This document shows, piece after piece, positions 1 through 15,789 of a DNA stretch of 64,000 nt. The notes below the pieces were generated by a model that was given only the letters and a program-made list of their open reading frames with translations, was not told the origin of the DNA and did no database searches. This DNA is from Bolinopsis microptera (Eukaryota; Ctenophora; Tentaculata; Lobata; Bolinopsidae), in assembly GCF_026151205.1 (NCBI RefSeq), contig NC_087084.1, positions 2,236,743 to 2,300,742 of the forward strand, given 5' to 3'. Numbering within the stretch: the stretch's first letter is position 1; every line of letters begins with the position of its first letter. Position numbers and translations under genes: made by a program.

Positions 1-3000
1 ATTATAATTACGACTTAGTACAGGGAGTACTAGTGATCCGGGACAATGTAGCATAAGGATTGATTTACACGCTCACACAGGCTTACTTTCAACTTCACCG
101 CCACCAGCTTGGGTAATGGAAGAAGTTAATTTCAGCAGCTGAATTAGCGTGTCCCCCTACTTAATGTTGAACAAACTACTCTTTCCTAGTTTAACCGTGG
201 GGCGCCATATAGATGAATATCCTTGGATAGCTGTCACGTGAACAGTCACGAGATATCGAATTGAGCGCGTTTACTGGGTGGATATAATAGCGCGTGACAT
301 TTGAGCATCATGCAGACCCGATTACGCACCATAAAAGGCGTAATTAAAAGCTCATCTAGCCGTGATATTTGCAAAAAGCTATTACACATCCATATAAGGC
401 GTAAATAAGAGCAGGGGAGTTGCATGGAGATTTGCAGGAGTTGTAATAGCGTGAAATTGGGTGGTAATTCGATGATTAGGGGTACATACAAGTAAATGTT
501 ATATTCCGTTCACTATGTTGGTTAAAAAGTAAACTTTGGTATTTAGAAACAGTGTGTGATTACGCGTACAAATGGAAGTGCACTGATATGCAGTTCAGAT
601 GGGTAAGAATTGAGATTTGGCCGAAACGGCTGAAATCGTTGTTACCGTTGAAAACTGTCTCGATTACCTGTACCTAGCTAGTAACTTGGTATGAGAGAGA
701 GGTAAACCAGACGAAAGTAAGACGAAGTCTCGAATCGGGGAATGCAGCCTACAATGGGGCATGAATATATAGAGGGCCCTAGGTTAGGCTCCCCAGATCG
801 GCAGTCCAATAACACATTTTCTGAAAAATTTCCAAATTTTTCATACTTTCAACAGTCCTACGAACACACTGGAAAGATAAAAAGATAAAATATGCGACGT
901 GCTGAATCACTCTACAGAGCATTTAAAGCAAAATCTTTAAATGCCTCAACTATTGTATAATTTCCGACTGATCTCTCAAAATAATGGTTTTTTATCCGTA
1001 ACAATTAACGACACTGGTTCGACAACATGGCGCCTTTTTGATGCAGTAAACACATTTTCCATTAAAATTTTATCTTCGCCGCGTTCGCCTATAAAAAATT
1101 CAAAATATATAAAGAGTCTTTTATTGTTCAAAATGAAAACAGGGGAAAATCATAACTTCATGATCGTGCAAACCATATTTCAAATCTCATAACCAATAAA
1201 AACAATCAAAGACCATCAAAACAACTAAAGAAATTCCTAAAAAAGGAGGAACGGTAGCATGCATCCGAAAGAGATGACACTTTTGGAGAAGCTGACCAAA
1301 ACCTTAAATTATTTAAATTTAATAGAGTGTATTTAATAATAAATTCTATTGTCCAAGAGATGTGTTCAAATACATAACAGTTTGATAGTAATAAACTGAA
1401 TGTTACGAAGCATTTAACCAAAACTTTTCAGTCCTTCATAAATTCCAATTAAATTTGTAAAAATTCTCAATAAATAGTATAACCCTGATACGTTTCAGAG
1501 TAATGAGACAATTTCTCAGTATAAGACTTAACAAGCCTGACCGGACAATAACAGCGTCAACGTCAGAAACATTCTTTTGAATATCGACAATCCTGTCTCA
1601 TACCACTTGCAGTCAACCTGCAAGTGAAACTATAAGCATACGCATTATCATGATTGCAAATTGACACATTTATGTTATAATACGTACTTTTAAACGAGCC
1701 TGACCAAATGCTCGAGTTTACATTTCCCTGTGACCGCAGGCTAATATATGTACTTAATCATGAAAGAGATTCGGCGAATGACAGGCTAGAGCGGCGGCCC
1801 CGTAAGCTGATGAGCGCGGCCCACTAAAGAGTTTACACCGCGGTCTGTAAAACTTGGAAATGAACGCGAAATAATATACTAAAACGTAAGCGTTTTATAA
1901 AAAATTTTGAAAGAACAGGGTTTGGTAAATAGGGGCTGATGTAAATTATAATTTTATTGATACAAATATTACAACAACCTTTCGTTTGTTGTTATAAACG
2001 GTTATTGTTTCTGATTCACTGTTTTTGTCTTTTAAATATTTCACTGATTAAATTTAAGGATTGTGTTTCACACTTTTTTGCCAATGAATAATAACTGTAT
2101 AAGCCTATTTTAAAGATTTAGACTTCGTGAGGGTTAGAAAAAAGCCACTATCTTGTAGAATTTGAACTTACTAACATCTAAACAAACTATTAAAAAAATA
2201 AAATTAGTATCCATAAGAGCAAAGACACAGAGCAGAGAAAACCTTCATTTCAGTTAATCATGTTTACTTATAGTACGGACGTGCCTCAAGAACTACTTTT
2301 TCCTGATTCGTTGCATTTCAAAACTACAGACATTAGGGAAATAAGCTATATTAATAGTTAAAAAAAATTAAGCACTTTTGGACGAGCTTAACTCTGTTAG
2401 AGTAAGCCTATCAGACCAAGAACTATTCAGTCTGTACTTAGCCGGCGTGTGATCGTAATTTTACACTGCACAGCCAGCACATGAAATTACTAACATATTA
2501 CACAGCGTCGAGCCATCTAGTTCATAATTATGGCAGGTCTCATTTACTACTTTTGTGTCCTTCAGCTCATTGTGATATCATGTGACTACTTTAAATATAA
2601 TATCTATCATATATTAACATCACAAGGGAGCTAGAGAAAACTTAGCAAGTTTGCTCAAACTCATAACTTTGTTACTATAAAGCGAACTTACAAGCACTTT
2701 AAATCAAGTCTGCAGCAAATTAATTTTATTATGTTGTTAACTTGAGCTAATATTAGAGCCTCATTCAGATCAATTGGGAGCATTGTGTTAACTTTTTGTG
2801 ATCAGTTTTATGCGTGTTATAGATAAAAGCAGATATTTAAACGCATCAGCGAAAATTAAGAACGAGTCTTTTTCATGTCTTTACATATCGTGGACAAACC
2901 TGTTTAGTGTTTATCCGAGCAGGATTTTTATTATGACATGGTTTGAGGGTTGCAACTAGACTTCAATTTTACAAGTCAAATCTAAATGCATGTGTTAAAA

Positions 3001-3140
3001 TTACATTTCTCTAATAATTGTTTATGTATTCTTTAGTAATTAATACTAAGTTATGGTTACCAAAACCATAGTTATTAAATAACTTATATCATAGGTTACA
3101 TTTTAATTAAATAATAACTCTCCATTTCACAACTAATTCA

Positions 3141-4020
3141 AATAGCGAAGTAAGACCTCATCATGCAGAGGATCCTGTCTACTTCCTGATCTACCCTCTG
3201 CCACCACCAGACCTGACCAGTCCAAGTGTAACGACGGCGTGCTACTTTTTCACACGTGGTTAACAGGATGGCTCTGCACTCAAAACTTCCTGAATGGACT
3301 TATGAGTAAAGTTAAGGGTTTTTTTTGTTTGTTTGCTCAGGGAGCAGGAATCCTACATACTTCGATAGGTCCAGGAGTTTCCGAACTGTTCGCAAAGTGC
3401 TAGGAATGTGGTACAACCTAGCACACTAGTCCAATGTAATTTTGGGTTTTCACAATGGATAAAAAATCTTGTGTTAATTTTACAGTTAATTAAAATTGAT
3501 ATTTAATTTTTGATTATCAAAGCATGTTCGACAGCACCCTAGTAAATTGTGCGGAAGGACAAGTGGCTTTTCCAACTCCGGTAGATCCTCACTCTGGTCA
3601 TGTAAAGAACAAAACGGTAGAGAGCGCACAGTTACGTTAACGTACAGAGCTTGCAGTGTGGGATGCTAAAGTAACTGCGCAAAAATCGAGATAAAATAGT
3701 CGAAATGTACAACTGAACGATTTTACAAACACAAAATTGGTAAAATGATTGACTTAGGAAAGCAAATGGAAGAATGTAGGGTAAAAATGAATGAGCTGGG
3801 CGCACAAAATTTAAAAAAAAATATGAAAACAGCGTTTTAGTGGTTTGGGGTCAATCTTTGGTGACAATTGGATAAATAATTTCGTAAAAGAAGACGAAGA
3901 TGCAGCCAAACCAGCAGTCTAATAGAACCTGCCGACAAAACTGCCGCTCAACCATGCCGACAAACTAAACCTGCAGACGAAGAGAAAACGGCAGTTCAAC
4001 CGCCGCCTCAAATCACATAC
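3141..4020 (+). pseudogene. Coding-like exons of an unidentified protein, array unit 1
   Basis: Compared across the four copies, three coding-like blocks appear in order. The first begins at an ATGAGCGAAGTAAG-type start with a leucine-rich, signal-like stretch. The second is a short block after GTTTGCTCAG. The third is longer, follows TTTTCAG, and ends in a segment rich in Ala, Lys, Pro and Glu. In this copy indels break every frame, and the last acceptor reads TTATCAA instead of TTTTCAG. I cannot assign a function. The call rests only on four copies sharing the blocks. Confidence 0.35.
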
Positions 4021-7000
4021 ACAGATTCTCGAGATTGCAAAGAGTCAAAACCGATCGAAAAGAACCTATCAAAGAAACGAAACTAAACTCACTACGCAAA
4101 AGTGAAGAGGCGTGACCCTCATGCCACAAGAAATAAATGTTTAAAAGAATGTAAATAATCTTTTATGTTTTATTATTATTATTATAGATTATTATTAATA
4201 TTACTTCTAGTACATGGAGTACTAGTGACCGGACAAGATAGCATAAGGAGTGGAATTAACAAACACGCTCACACAGGCTGACTTGCAACTTCACCCGCCA
4301 CCCTGCTTGGGAAAAGGAAAAGTTAATATTTCAGCTGCAGAAATAGCGGTTCCCCTACTTAAAGTTCTATACTAGCTCTTTCCAAGTTTACACCGGGGGC
4401 GCCATATATAGAATTTCCTTGGATAGCTGTCACGGTGACAGTCACTTGAATCGATTTAGCGCGTTTACTGGTTGGATATATACGCGTGACATTGAGCTCT
4501 CCAGCAGACCCGATTACGCCCATATCAGGCGTAATTAAAAGCTGCATCTAGCACGTGATATTTGCAAGCGTAATTACACATCCATATAGCGGTAATTAAG
4601 AGCAGGGGAGTTTTGTCAGTGGAAGTTGCAGGGAGTTGTAATAGCGTGAAATTGGATGTATTCTGATATTAGGGTTACATACCAAGTAAATGTTTCGTGT
4701 CACCTATGTTGGTTTATAGAAGTTAGACTTTGGTTATATAGAACAGGGTGTAGGACGCGGTACAAATGAAGTGCACTGAATTGCAGTTCAGATGGGAAAG
4801 ATAGAGATATGGCCGAATCCGCTGAAATCGATGTTACGGTTGAAAACTGTCCTCCGATACTTGTTACCTATCTAGTTAACTTGGTATGAAGAGAGAGTGG
4901 AAACCAGAACGAAAGAAAACGAATTCCTCGGATATCGGGGATGCAGCTACTATGGGGAATTAATAAATAGAGGGCCCTAGGGTTGCACCCGCAGATCGGG
5001 CAGTCCAATAAACACATTATCTGAAATTTCTTTCTAATTTTTCAGACTTTTCATCAGTCCTACTACACACTGGAAAGAAAAAAAGATAAAAAGATGACGA
5101 GCGTGCTGATCACTCTACAGAGCATTTAAAAGCAAAATTCTTTAAATGCTCAACTATTGTATAATTTCCCGACATGATTATCTCAAAATATTGTTTATTT
5201 TATAATTCCGTAACAATAAACGACCACTGTTCGACAACATGGCGCCTTTGATGTCATAAACACCTTTTTCCATAAAATTTTATCTTCGCCGCGTTCGCCT
5301 ATAAAAATTTTCAAATATATAAAGACATATAAATGTTCAAAATGAAACCCGGGAAATCAAAACTACATGATCGTGCAACAATATTACAAATCTCTAACCA
5401 ATAAAAACAAACAAAGACAAACAAAACACTAAAGAATTCTCACTAAAAAGGCAGGAAACGGTAGCAGTCAACCGGAAGAGTTGACACGTTTTTTGGATGA
5501 GAGCTGGTCCAAAACTTAAATTATTTAAATTTATAAGTGTATTTAAGAATATTTCAATGTCCCAAGAGTGTGTTTCCAATACATAACAGTTAAGTAAAAA
5601 AAGAATGTGACGAAGCTATACCAACTTTCAGTCCTTCATAAATTCCAATAAATTTTGTAAAATTCCCTTCTCAATAATATTATAACCATAGACGTTTCAG
5701 GAGTAATGGAGACAATGTACTCAGCATAGAACTTAACAAGCCTGACCGGCAATAACAGCGACACGTCAGAACATTCTTTTTGAATAACGGACAATCCGGT
5801 CTCTTTCCTCTTGCGTCCAACCTGCAGAGAAACAATAATCATGACCTATCATGATTGCAATGGTTGACCAGTAAATGTTATAAAACGTACGTGTAATACG
5901 ACCAGACAAAATTGCTCGAGTTTACATACCTGGGACCTCAGGCTAATTTATGTTCAAATCAGATAGAGATTCGGCGGAATGACAGGCTGAGCGCGCCCAG
6001 TAAGGCAGATCGCGCCCACTAAGAGTATACACCGCGGTCCTGTAAAACTTGGAAAGATCGCGAAATATTATACAAAAACTTAACGTTTTTTTATAAATTA
6101 TTTTTGGAAAAAACATGGTGTTGTAAAATGGGCTTAAATGTACATCATAAATTTTGTAACAAATATTTACATCAACCTTTTCGTTGTTGATTATACGGTT
6201 ATAGTTTCTGATTCACTGTTTTTTGTCTGTTAAATATTTCACAGTTAAATTAAGGTTTGTGTTTCACTTTTTTTTTGCAATGATATAACTGTATAATCCT
6301 ATTTTTAAAAGTTTAGACTTCCTAGGGTTTGAAAGCCACTACTTGTAGAAATTGAACTTACTTACACCTGAAACAAACTATTAAAAAAATAAAAATTAGT
6401 ATCCTTAAGAGCAAAGACACAGACAGAGAAACCTTCATTTCAGTAATCATTTTACATTAGTACGGACGTGCCTCAAGAACTAACTTTTTTCGCTGATTCG
6501 GTTGCATTTCAAAAACACCAGGACCATTTGAAATAGCTATTTAATAGTTAATAAAAATTAATTCACATTGACGAGCTGATCACATCTCTGTAAGAGTAGC
6601 CTATCAGACCAGAACTAATCAGTCTGTACATAGCCGGGCGGTGTGATCGTATTTAACACTGGCAGCAGCCAGCAACATGAAAAGACTAAACATTTTACAC
6701 AGCGTCGAGCCTTCTAGTTCATATAATTAATGGCATCTCATGTTACTAATCTTTGTCTTCAGCACATGTGTTATATCATGTGACTACTTTAAATATAATT
6801 ATCTATCATATATCACAATCACAGAGGACTAGAGAAAACTTAAGCAAGCAAGTTTGCTCAAACTCATAACTTTGTTAATATAAAGCGTAAATAGCAAATG
6901 CTTCTATGAAAACGAAGTCTGCACTAATTATTAATTTTATTTTGGTTTATCATTGAGCTAAGATTAGAGCTCATATCATATCAGGTTGGAAGCATTGTGT

Positions 7001-7359
7001 AACTTTTTGTGATCAGATATGCTGTTTAGATAAAATCATGTATAGTTATCCCATCAGCGGAAAAATAAAGAACCGAGGTCTTTCATGGTCTTTACAATGA
7101 TCGTTGCACCTGATTTAGTGGTTTATCCTAGCAGATTTTTAATATGGACATAGATGAGGCGCAACTAACTTCAATTTTACCAATCCAAATCTAATTTGCA
7201 GGTGTTAAAATTACATTTCACTAAAATATGTTTATGCTTATTCTTTATGTTTATTAATAACTAAGTTATGGTTACCAATACCATAGTTTATTAATAATAA
7301 CTTAAATCATAGGTATGATTTTTAGATTAAATAAAAACTCTCACATTTCATCAACTAAT

Positions 7360-8265
7360 TCAAAATGAGCGAAGTAAGAACCTCATCATGAAGGAGTCCT
7401 ATTCAACTCCTGATCATCCTCTGCCACCACCAGACTGACGCAGTCAAGAGTAACTACGGCTGGCTACTTTTTCCACACGTGTGTTAAACAGGGATTGGCT
7501 GCTTCTCAAAAACTTCCTGATGACTTAGTAGTATATTTAAGGGTTTTTTTTGTATGTTTGCTCAGGGAGCATGAATGCCACATACTTCATAGGTCCAGGA
7601 GTTTATCCGAACTTTTAGGCAAAGTGCTAGGTTATGTGGTACAACCTAGCACACAACCTAGTCAATGAGATTTGGGTTTTCAAATTGGATAAAAAATCTT
7701 TGTGTTAATTTTACAGTTAATTAAATTAGATTTAATTTTGATTTTCAGAAGCATGTTCGACAGCACCTTAAGTAGATTGTGCGGAAGGAACAAGTGTTGC
7801 ATTTCAATCCGGAATGATTCTCAGCACTGGGTCAGTGTAAATGACAAAACGGTAGAGAGCAGCACAGTAAACGTTTACGTACAGTGCTTGCAGTGGGGAT
7901 GCCTTAAATGAGACAGCGCAAAAATCGGAGAAAAAATCGTTCGAAATGTACAACGGTCACGGATTTTTACACACACAATTTGGAAAAATGAAGTGACTTT
8001 GGAAAGGCAAATTGAAGAAGGAGGGGAAAAATGAATGAGCTGAGGCGCACAAATGGAAAAAATATGAAAACAGCGTTGTGGTTTGGGGTCAATCTTTGGT
8101 TGACAATCTGGATAAATAATTTCGTTAAAAGAGACGAAAGATGCAGCCAAACCAAGCAGCTATAGAACCTGCCGACAAAAATGCCCTCAACCAGCCGTCA
8201 AAGCTAAACCTGCAGACGAAAGAGGAAAACTGGCAGTTCAACCGCCAGCCTCCAATCACATTCAC
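7360..8265 (+). pseudogene. Coding-like exons of an unidentified protein, array unit 2
   Basis: Second copy of the coding-like blocks. The acceptor GATTTTCAG is intact near 7748, followed by GCATGTTCGACAGCACC. The Ala/Lys/Pro/Glu-rich end near 8120-8230 is readable for short stretches but shifts frame several times. The breaks fall at different places from those in the other copies, as expected if they are sequencing errors. Function unknown. Confidence 0.35.
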
Positions 8266-11200
8266 TGATTCTCGGCGATTGCAAAGAGTCAACGACGAAA
8301 TAACCTAATCAAAGAAACGAAACTAAACCACACGTACGCAAAAGTGAAGAAGGCATTGACCCACAGCCACATGAAATTAAGATGTTAAAAGATGTATAAT
8401 ATATCTTTTATGGTTTATTATTATTATTAAAGTATTATATTTATTATTACGTCTATTAACAGGAAGAACTTATGGACCGGACAATGTAGCATAAGTAGAG
8501 ATTTAAACACTCTCACACAGGCCTGACTTTCAACTTCACCGCCACCTGCATGGGTAATGGTAGAAGTTAATTTCAGCATGCAGAATTAGCGTGAACCCCC
8601 TACTTAATGTTCAAACTAGCTCTTCTAGTTACACCGGGCGCCAAATAAGAAATTCCTTGGATACAGCACGTGACAGTCACAGATATCGATTGAAGCGCGT
8701 TGTTACTGTTGGATATATACGCGTGACATACTATCCATGCAGACCCGATTTACGCACCATATAAGCGTATTAAAAGCTGCAATCTAGCACGTGAAATTTG
8801 TGCAAGCAAATACACCATCCAGATAAGGCTTAAATAAAGAGCAGGGGAGTGCAGTGGAATTGCAGTGAGTTTGTAAATAGCGAGAAATATTGGGTGGTAA
8901 TATCGATGATAAGGGGTACATACAAGTAAATGTTTCGTTCACTATGTTTGGTTTAAAAAGTTAATTATGTTTTAGAACAGTGGTTTGAGGACGCGTACAA
9001 ATGAAGTGCACTGATTTGCAGTTCAGATGGTAAGAATTGATAATTGGCCGAACCGCTGAAATCCCGTTTTACGTTGATACCTGCTCGATTACTTGTTACC
9101 ACTAGTAACTTGGTATGACGAGAGAGTGAAACAGACGAAAGTAAGACGAAGGTCTCGGGAATCGGGATGCAGCCTACAATGGCATGAAATATAGAGGCCC
9201 TAGGTGCTCCCCCCAGATCGGCAGTCAATACACAATTTTCTGAAAATTTCTAATTTTCATACTTTTCAACAGTCCAACGAACACACTGGGGAATGAAAAA
9301 AAGATAAAAGATGCGAGCGTGCCTGAATCACTCATACAGAGCAATTAAAGCAAAATTCTTTAAATACTCACTTTTTGTATAATTACCGACTTTATTATCT
9401 CAAAATAATGGGTTTAAACCGTAACAATAATCGACAACAGTTCGACAACATGGGCGCTTTTGATGCATAAACACATTTTTTCCTAAAAATTTTATCTTCG
9501 CCGCGTTTCGCGCCTATAAAATTTCAAAATATATAAAAGACTTTTATGTTCAAATAAACAGGGGAATCATAACTTCATGATCGTGCAACAAAATGTCCAA
9601 ATCTCATAAACAATAAAAACAATAAAGATCAATCAGAACACTAAAGAAATACACTAAAAAGGAGGAACGTGTAGCAGTGGCAACCGGAAAGAGTTTACAC
9701 TATTTTTGGAGAAGAGCTGTCCAAAACCAGAATTAATTAATTAATAGATGTATTTAAGAATATTACTATGGTCCAATAGTATGTGTTTCAATACAAAACA
9801 TTGATAGTAATAAACTGAATTACGAAGCTTTACCAACTTTCAGTCCTTCATAAATTCCAATAAAATTAGTAAAATATCTCAATAATTTGTATAACCTTAG
9901 ACGTTTCAGTAGTAATGTAACAATTACACAGTAATTTAGAACCTTTACAGCCTGACCTGCAAATAACAGCGTCAACGTCAGAAACATTCTTTTGAATAAC
10001 GACAATCCTGTTCTCTTATCTCCTCTTGCAGTCACCCTGCATGAGAAACTATAAGCATGACGCATACAAATTGCAATGTTGACCAGTTAAAGTATAATAC
10101 GTAAGTGTAAACGAGCCTGACAAAATGCTCGAGTTTACATTACCTGGGGACCTCAGGCTATTTTATGTTCATATACATGATAGAGATTCGGCGGAATGAC
10201 AGGCGATCGCGCCCAGTAAGGCTGAGCGCGGCCCCACGAAGAGTTTACAACACCGCGTCTGTAAAACTTGGAAAGATCGCGAAAATATTAACTAAAAAAA
10301 CGTAACGTTTTTCTAAATATTTGGAAAGAAACATGGTTATGGAAACTAGGGCTGATGTAAATCATAATTTTAATTATAGTTCAAATATTACATCTACCTT
10401 TCGTTTGTTTGTTATAACGTTTATTGTTTCAAGATTTCACTGTTTTGTATGTTAAATATAATCACTGATTAAATTAAGTTTGGTTTCACTTTTTGCCAAT
10501 TAAAAAACTGTATAAGCCATATTTTAAGAGTTTAGAACTTCCGTAGTTATGAAAACACTATCTTTGTAGAATTTTGAACTTACTAACATCTGAAACATAC
10601 GATTAAAAATAAAAATTTGTATCCTTAAGAGCAAAGACTCAAGCGGCAGAACCTTCATTTCAGTTAATCATTTTTACTTTTAGTACGGACGTGCCTCAAG
10701 AACTACTTTTTCTGATTTCGGTTGCATTTTCAAAACTACAGGACATTTGAAATAGCTATTTAAATAGTTAATAAAAATTAAGCACTTTTTGACGACTAGT
10801 ATCCTGTTGAGTACCTATCAGACCGAACTATTTCATCTGTACTTAGCCGGCTGTGATCGTATTTTACACTGGCAGCAGCCAGCAACATGACATTACTAAC
10901 ATATTACACAGCGTCGAGCCTTCTAGTACATAATTATGGCAGTCACAAGATACTAATCTTTGTGTCTTCAGGCTCCTGTGTATATCATGTGACTACTTTT
11001 AAATATAATATCTATCATGATATAACATCACAGAAGGAGGCAAAGAAAACATATGCAAAGTTTGCTCAAACTCATAACTTTGTTAATATAAAGCACTTAC
11101 AAAGCTTCATTGTATAACAAGACTGCACTAAATATTATTTTATTTGTGTAACTTGTACTAAGAATAGAGCACATTCAGATCCAAGTTGTGAGCTTTGTGG

Positions 11201-11559
11201 TTAACTTTTTGTGATCAGTTTATGCTGTTTAGATAAAAGCAGATATTTATCGCAATCTGCCGGAAAATAAAAGAACGAGGTCTTTCATGGACTTTACATA
11301 TACGGAGACACCGTGTATTAGTGTTTATCTGAGCAGGATTTTTTATATGGACATAGGTTTGAGTTGCAACTAGATTCAATATTTACAAGTCAAATCAAAT
11401 TGCAGAGTTAAAATTACATTTCTTTTCTCAACAATTTTTATGCTATTCTTAGTTTATTAATACTAAGTTATGGATACCAATACCATAGATATTATAATAA
11501 CTTTATATCAAGGAGAATTTAGATTAAATAAAACTCTCACATTCACAACTAATTCAAGA

Positions 11560-12460
11560 TAAGCGAAGAAGACATCATCATGAGAGGAGTCCTAGTTTCT
11601 ACTCCTGAACATCCACTGCCACAACCACCAGACTGACGCAGCAAGTGTAACGACGGCAGAGCTACTTTTTCACACGTGGTTTAAACAGATGGCTCTTCCT
11701 AAAAACTCCTTGAAGGACTTAGTGAGTATAGTTTTGGGATTTTTTTGTTGTTTGCTCAGGGAGCAGAATGCCACTACTTCATAGGTTCCAAGGAGTTCCG
11801 AACTTTAGGCAAAGTGCTAAGGATATGTGGTACAACCTAGCACACCTAGTCAATGAAATTTGGGTTTTCAAATTGGATAAAAAAACTTGGGGTTATAAAT
11901 TTACAGTTAATTAAATTAGATTTAATTTTCTTTTCAGAAGGCATGTTCGACAGCACCTAATAGGATGTGCGGAAGGACAAAGTGTGCATTTTTTCAACTC
12001 TCGGTAGGATTTCTCAGCTCTGTCAGTGTAAAAATTGACAAAACGGTAAGAGCAGCACAGTTACGTTTACGTACATGCTTGCAGTGATGCTAAAGAAGAC
12101 TGCGCAAAATCGGAGATAAAATCGTCGAAATGTACAACGGCAACGGGCACGGGATTTTACCAACACCAATTGGTAAAATGAGTGGACTATGAAAGCAAAT
12201 GGAAGAAAGGAGGGAAAAAATGAATGGCTGGGCGCACAATGAAAAAAAAAATATGAAAACAGCGTTTAGTGATTGGGGTCAATCTATGGTGACTAATGGA
12301 TAAATATTTTTCGTTAAAAGAGACGAAGATGCAGCCAAACCAGCACTAATAGAACCTGCCGACAATAATGCCGCTCAACCTGCCGTCAAAGCAAAACCTG
12401 CATACGAAGAGAAAACGGCAGTTTCAACCGCCAGCCTCAAATCACATTCACTGATTCACG
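11560..12460 (+). pseudogene. Coding-like exons of an unidentified protein, array unit 3
   Basis: Third copy, with an acceptor-like TTTTCAG near 11930 and the same following block. A stretch near 12120-12330 reads as a Met/Glu/Lys-rich helix-like segment in short pieces. Frame breaks are private to this copy. It could be an active gene hidden by poor base quality, or a decayed one; the present sequence cannot separate these. Confidence 0.35.
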
Positions 12461-15400
12461 GATGATTGCAAAGAGCAACGAACGAAAGAACCTAATCAAA
12501 AGAAACGAAACTAAACTCACGTACCAAAGTGAAGAGCAGTGACCCACATCCCACATGAAAAAAATTGTTATAAGAATGTAGAATATAACTTATAATGTTT
12601 ATTATATTATTATAGTTTATAATTATTATTACGTCCTAGTACTAGGGAGTACTTAGTGACCGGGACAAAGTAGCAAAAGATGATTTAACAACGCTCACAC
12701 AGGCACTTTTCAACTTCACCCCACCTGCTTGGTAATGGTAGAAGTTAATTTCACTGCAGAATTAGGCGTGTCCCCCCAACTTAATTTCAAACTAGCTCTT
12801 TTCCTATTTTTACACCGGGCCCCATATAAAATTTCCTTGGATAGCTTTCACTGACAGTCACTAGATATCGATTGAGCGCGTTTACTGGTAGGATATATAG
12901 CGCTGACATTGAGCTATCATGCAGAGACCCATTACGCACCATATAAGCGTAATTAAAAGCTGCATCTAGCACGGTGATATATTTGCAAAGCTATTACACA
13001 CCATAAAAGCTGTAATTAAAGAGCAGGGGAGTTGCAGTGGAGTTCAGGGAGTTTGTAATAGCGTGAAATTGTGGTAATTCGATGATTAGGGTACATTACA
13101 AGTAAATGTTTCGTTTCACGTATGTTGGTTTAAAGTTTACATTGGTTTTAGAACAGTGTGAGAGACGCTACAAATGGAAGAGCACTGATTTGCAGTTCAT
13201 ATGGTACAGATTGAGATTTTGGCCGGAACCGGCTGAATCGTTGATTACGTTGAAAACAGTCACGAATACCTTGTTACCTAGCTAGTAACTTGGTTTAAGA
13301 GAAGTGGAAACCAGACGAAAGTAAGACGAAGTCTCGGGAATCGGTGGATGCATCCTACAATGGGCATGAAATATATAGAGGTCCCTAGGTTGCTCCGCCA
13401 GATCGGCATACCAATAACACATTATCTGAAAATTTCTAAATTTCATACTTTTTTCATCATTCCTACGAAAACACTGGGGAATGATAAAAAGATAAAAAGA
13501 AGCGAGCGTGCTGAATCACTCTACAGAGCACTTACAAGCAAAATTCTTTAAATGCTTCACTTTGATAATTTCCGACTTGATATCTCAAAATAATGGGTTT
13601 TAATCCGTAAAATCAATTAACTACACTGTCGACAACAAGGCGCTTTGATGCATAAACACATTTTCCATTAAAATTTTATCTTCGCCGCGATCGCCTTATA
13701 AAAATTCAAAAAAATATATAAAAGACTTTAATTGTTTCAAAATGAAACAGGGTGAAACATAACTTCATGATCGTGCAACAATATGTCCAAATCCTCATAA
13801 CCAAATAAAAACAAATCAATAGACAATCAAAACACAAAAGAAATTCACTAAAAAGGAGGAAACTGTAGCAGTGCATCCGGAAAAGAGTTTGACACGTTTT
13901 TGGAGAGAGCTGGTCCAAAACCTGAAATATATAAATTTTATAGAGTGAATTTAAGAATAATTTACATTGTCCCAATAGTTGTGATTCAAATGACATAACA
14001 GTTGATTAGTAATAAACTGAATGTGACGAAGCTTATACCCAAACTTTACAGTCCTTCATAAATACCAATAATTTTGTAAAATTCTCAATAATTTGTATAA
14101 CCTTGAACGTTTCAGGAGTAATGGAGACAATGTACTCATATTAGACTTTACAGCCTGACGGCAATAACAGCGTCAACGTCAGAAACATTTCTTTTTGAAT
14201 ATCGACAATCCTGTCACTTTCCTCTTCAGTCACCAGCATTAAACATAAGCATGACGCATATCATTATTTGCAATGTTGACCAGCTTAAAGTTATAATACG
14301 AACGTGGTAAACGAGCTGACAAAAATGGCTCAGTTTACATTACCTGGGGACCTCAGGCTAAATTTTTTTGTACATAATCATGATAGAGATCGCGGAATGC
14401 AGCTGAGCGCGGCCCAGTAAGGCCTGAGCGCGGCTTCACAAGAGTTTACAAACCGCGGTCAGTAAAACTTGGAAAGATCGCGAAATATTATACTATAAAC
14501 GTAAGCGTTTTTAGAAAATATTTTTTTTTTTTTTATTTTATTGAGAAAGAAACAAGGTTTGCAAATGGGCTTGATGTAAATCAAATTTCATTGTTACAAA
14601 ATATAACATCTACCTTTCTTTTGTATGTTATACGGTTATTGTTTTCTGGATTCACTGTTTTTGTCCTGTTAAATATTCACTGATATAAAATTAAGTTTTG
14701 TGTTTCATCACTTTTTGCCAATGAACTAAAACTGAATAAGCCTATTTTTAAGAGTTAGACTTCCGGGGTTTTGAAAAAGCCACTATCTTGTAGTATTGAA
14801 CTTACTAACATCAGAAACATACGATTAAAAAAAAAAAAAATTGTATCCTTAAGAACACAGACTCAAGCAGAGAAACCTTCATTTTCAGTTAATCATTTTA
14901 CATTTAGTAACGGACTTGCCTCAAGAAACAACTTTTTACTTCCTGATTCGTTGCATTTCAAAAACTACAGGACATTTGAAATAGCTATTTTAATAGTTAA
15001 AAAAATTTATAGCACTTTTTGACGAAGCTGTAAACACTTTTAGAGAGCCTATCAACCATAACTATTCAGTCTGAACTTACCGCGTGTGATCGTATTTAAC
15101 ACTGGCAGACAGCCAGCAACATGAAATTACTAACATATTACACAGCGTCGAGCCTTCTAGTTCATAATTATGGCATTCTCATGTTCTAATCGTTTTGTGT
15201 CTTCATCTCAAGTGAATATCATTGACTACTTTAAATATAAAATACATCATATATTAACATCACAGAGGAGCTAGAGAAAACTTAAGCAAGTTTTGCACAA
15301 ACTCATAACTATGTAAAATGTAAAGCGACCTTACAAAGCTCTTGATACAAGTCTGGCACTAATTATAATTTTAATATGTGGTTTCACTTGAGCTAAGATA

Positions 15401-15789
15401 TAGAGCTCATTCAGATCATGTAGAGCAATGTTTTAACTTTTTGTGATCAGTTTATGCTTGTTTAGATAAAATCCAGATATTTATCGCATCTGCGTGAAAA
15501 ATTAAGATTCGAGGTCTTTCATGTCCTTTACATATCGTACACTGTTTAGTGTTTATCTGAGCAAGGATTTTTATTATGGACATAGGTAATGAGGTTGCAA
15601 CTAGACTCAATTATTTACAAGTCAATCCTAATTGCAGGTGTTAAAATTACATTTTCTCTATAAATATGTTTAGCTATACTTAGTATTATACTGAATTATG
15701 GTTACCAATACATAATATTATAAAACTTATATCATAGTTTATTTTAGTATTAAATAAAAACATCACCACATTTCACAACTAATTCAAAT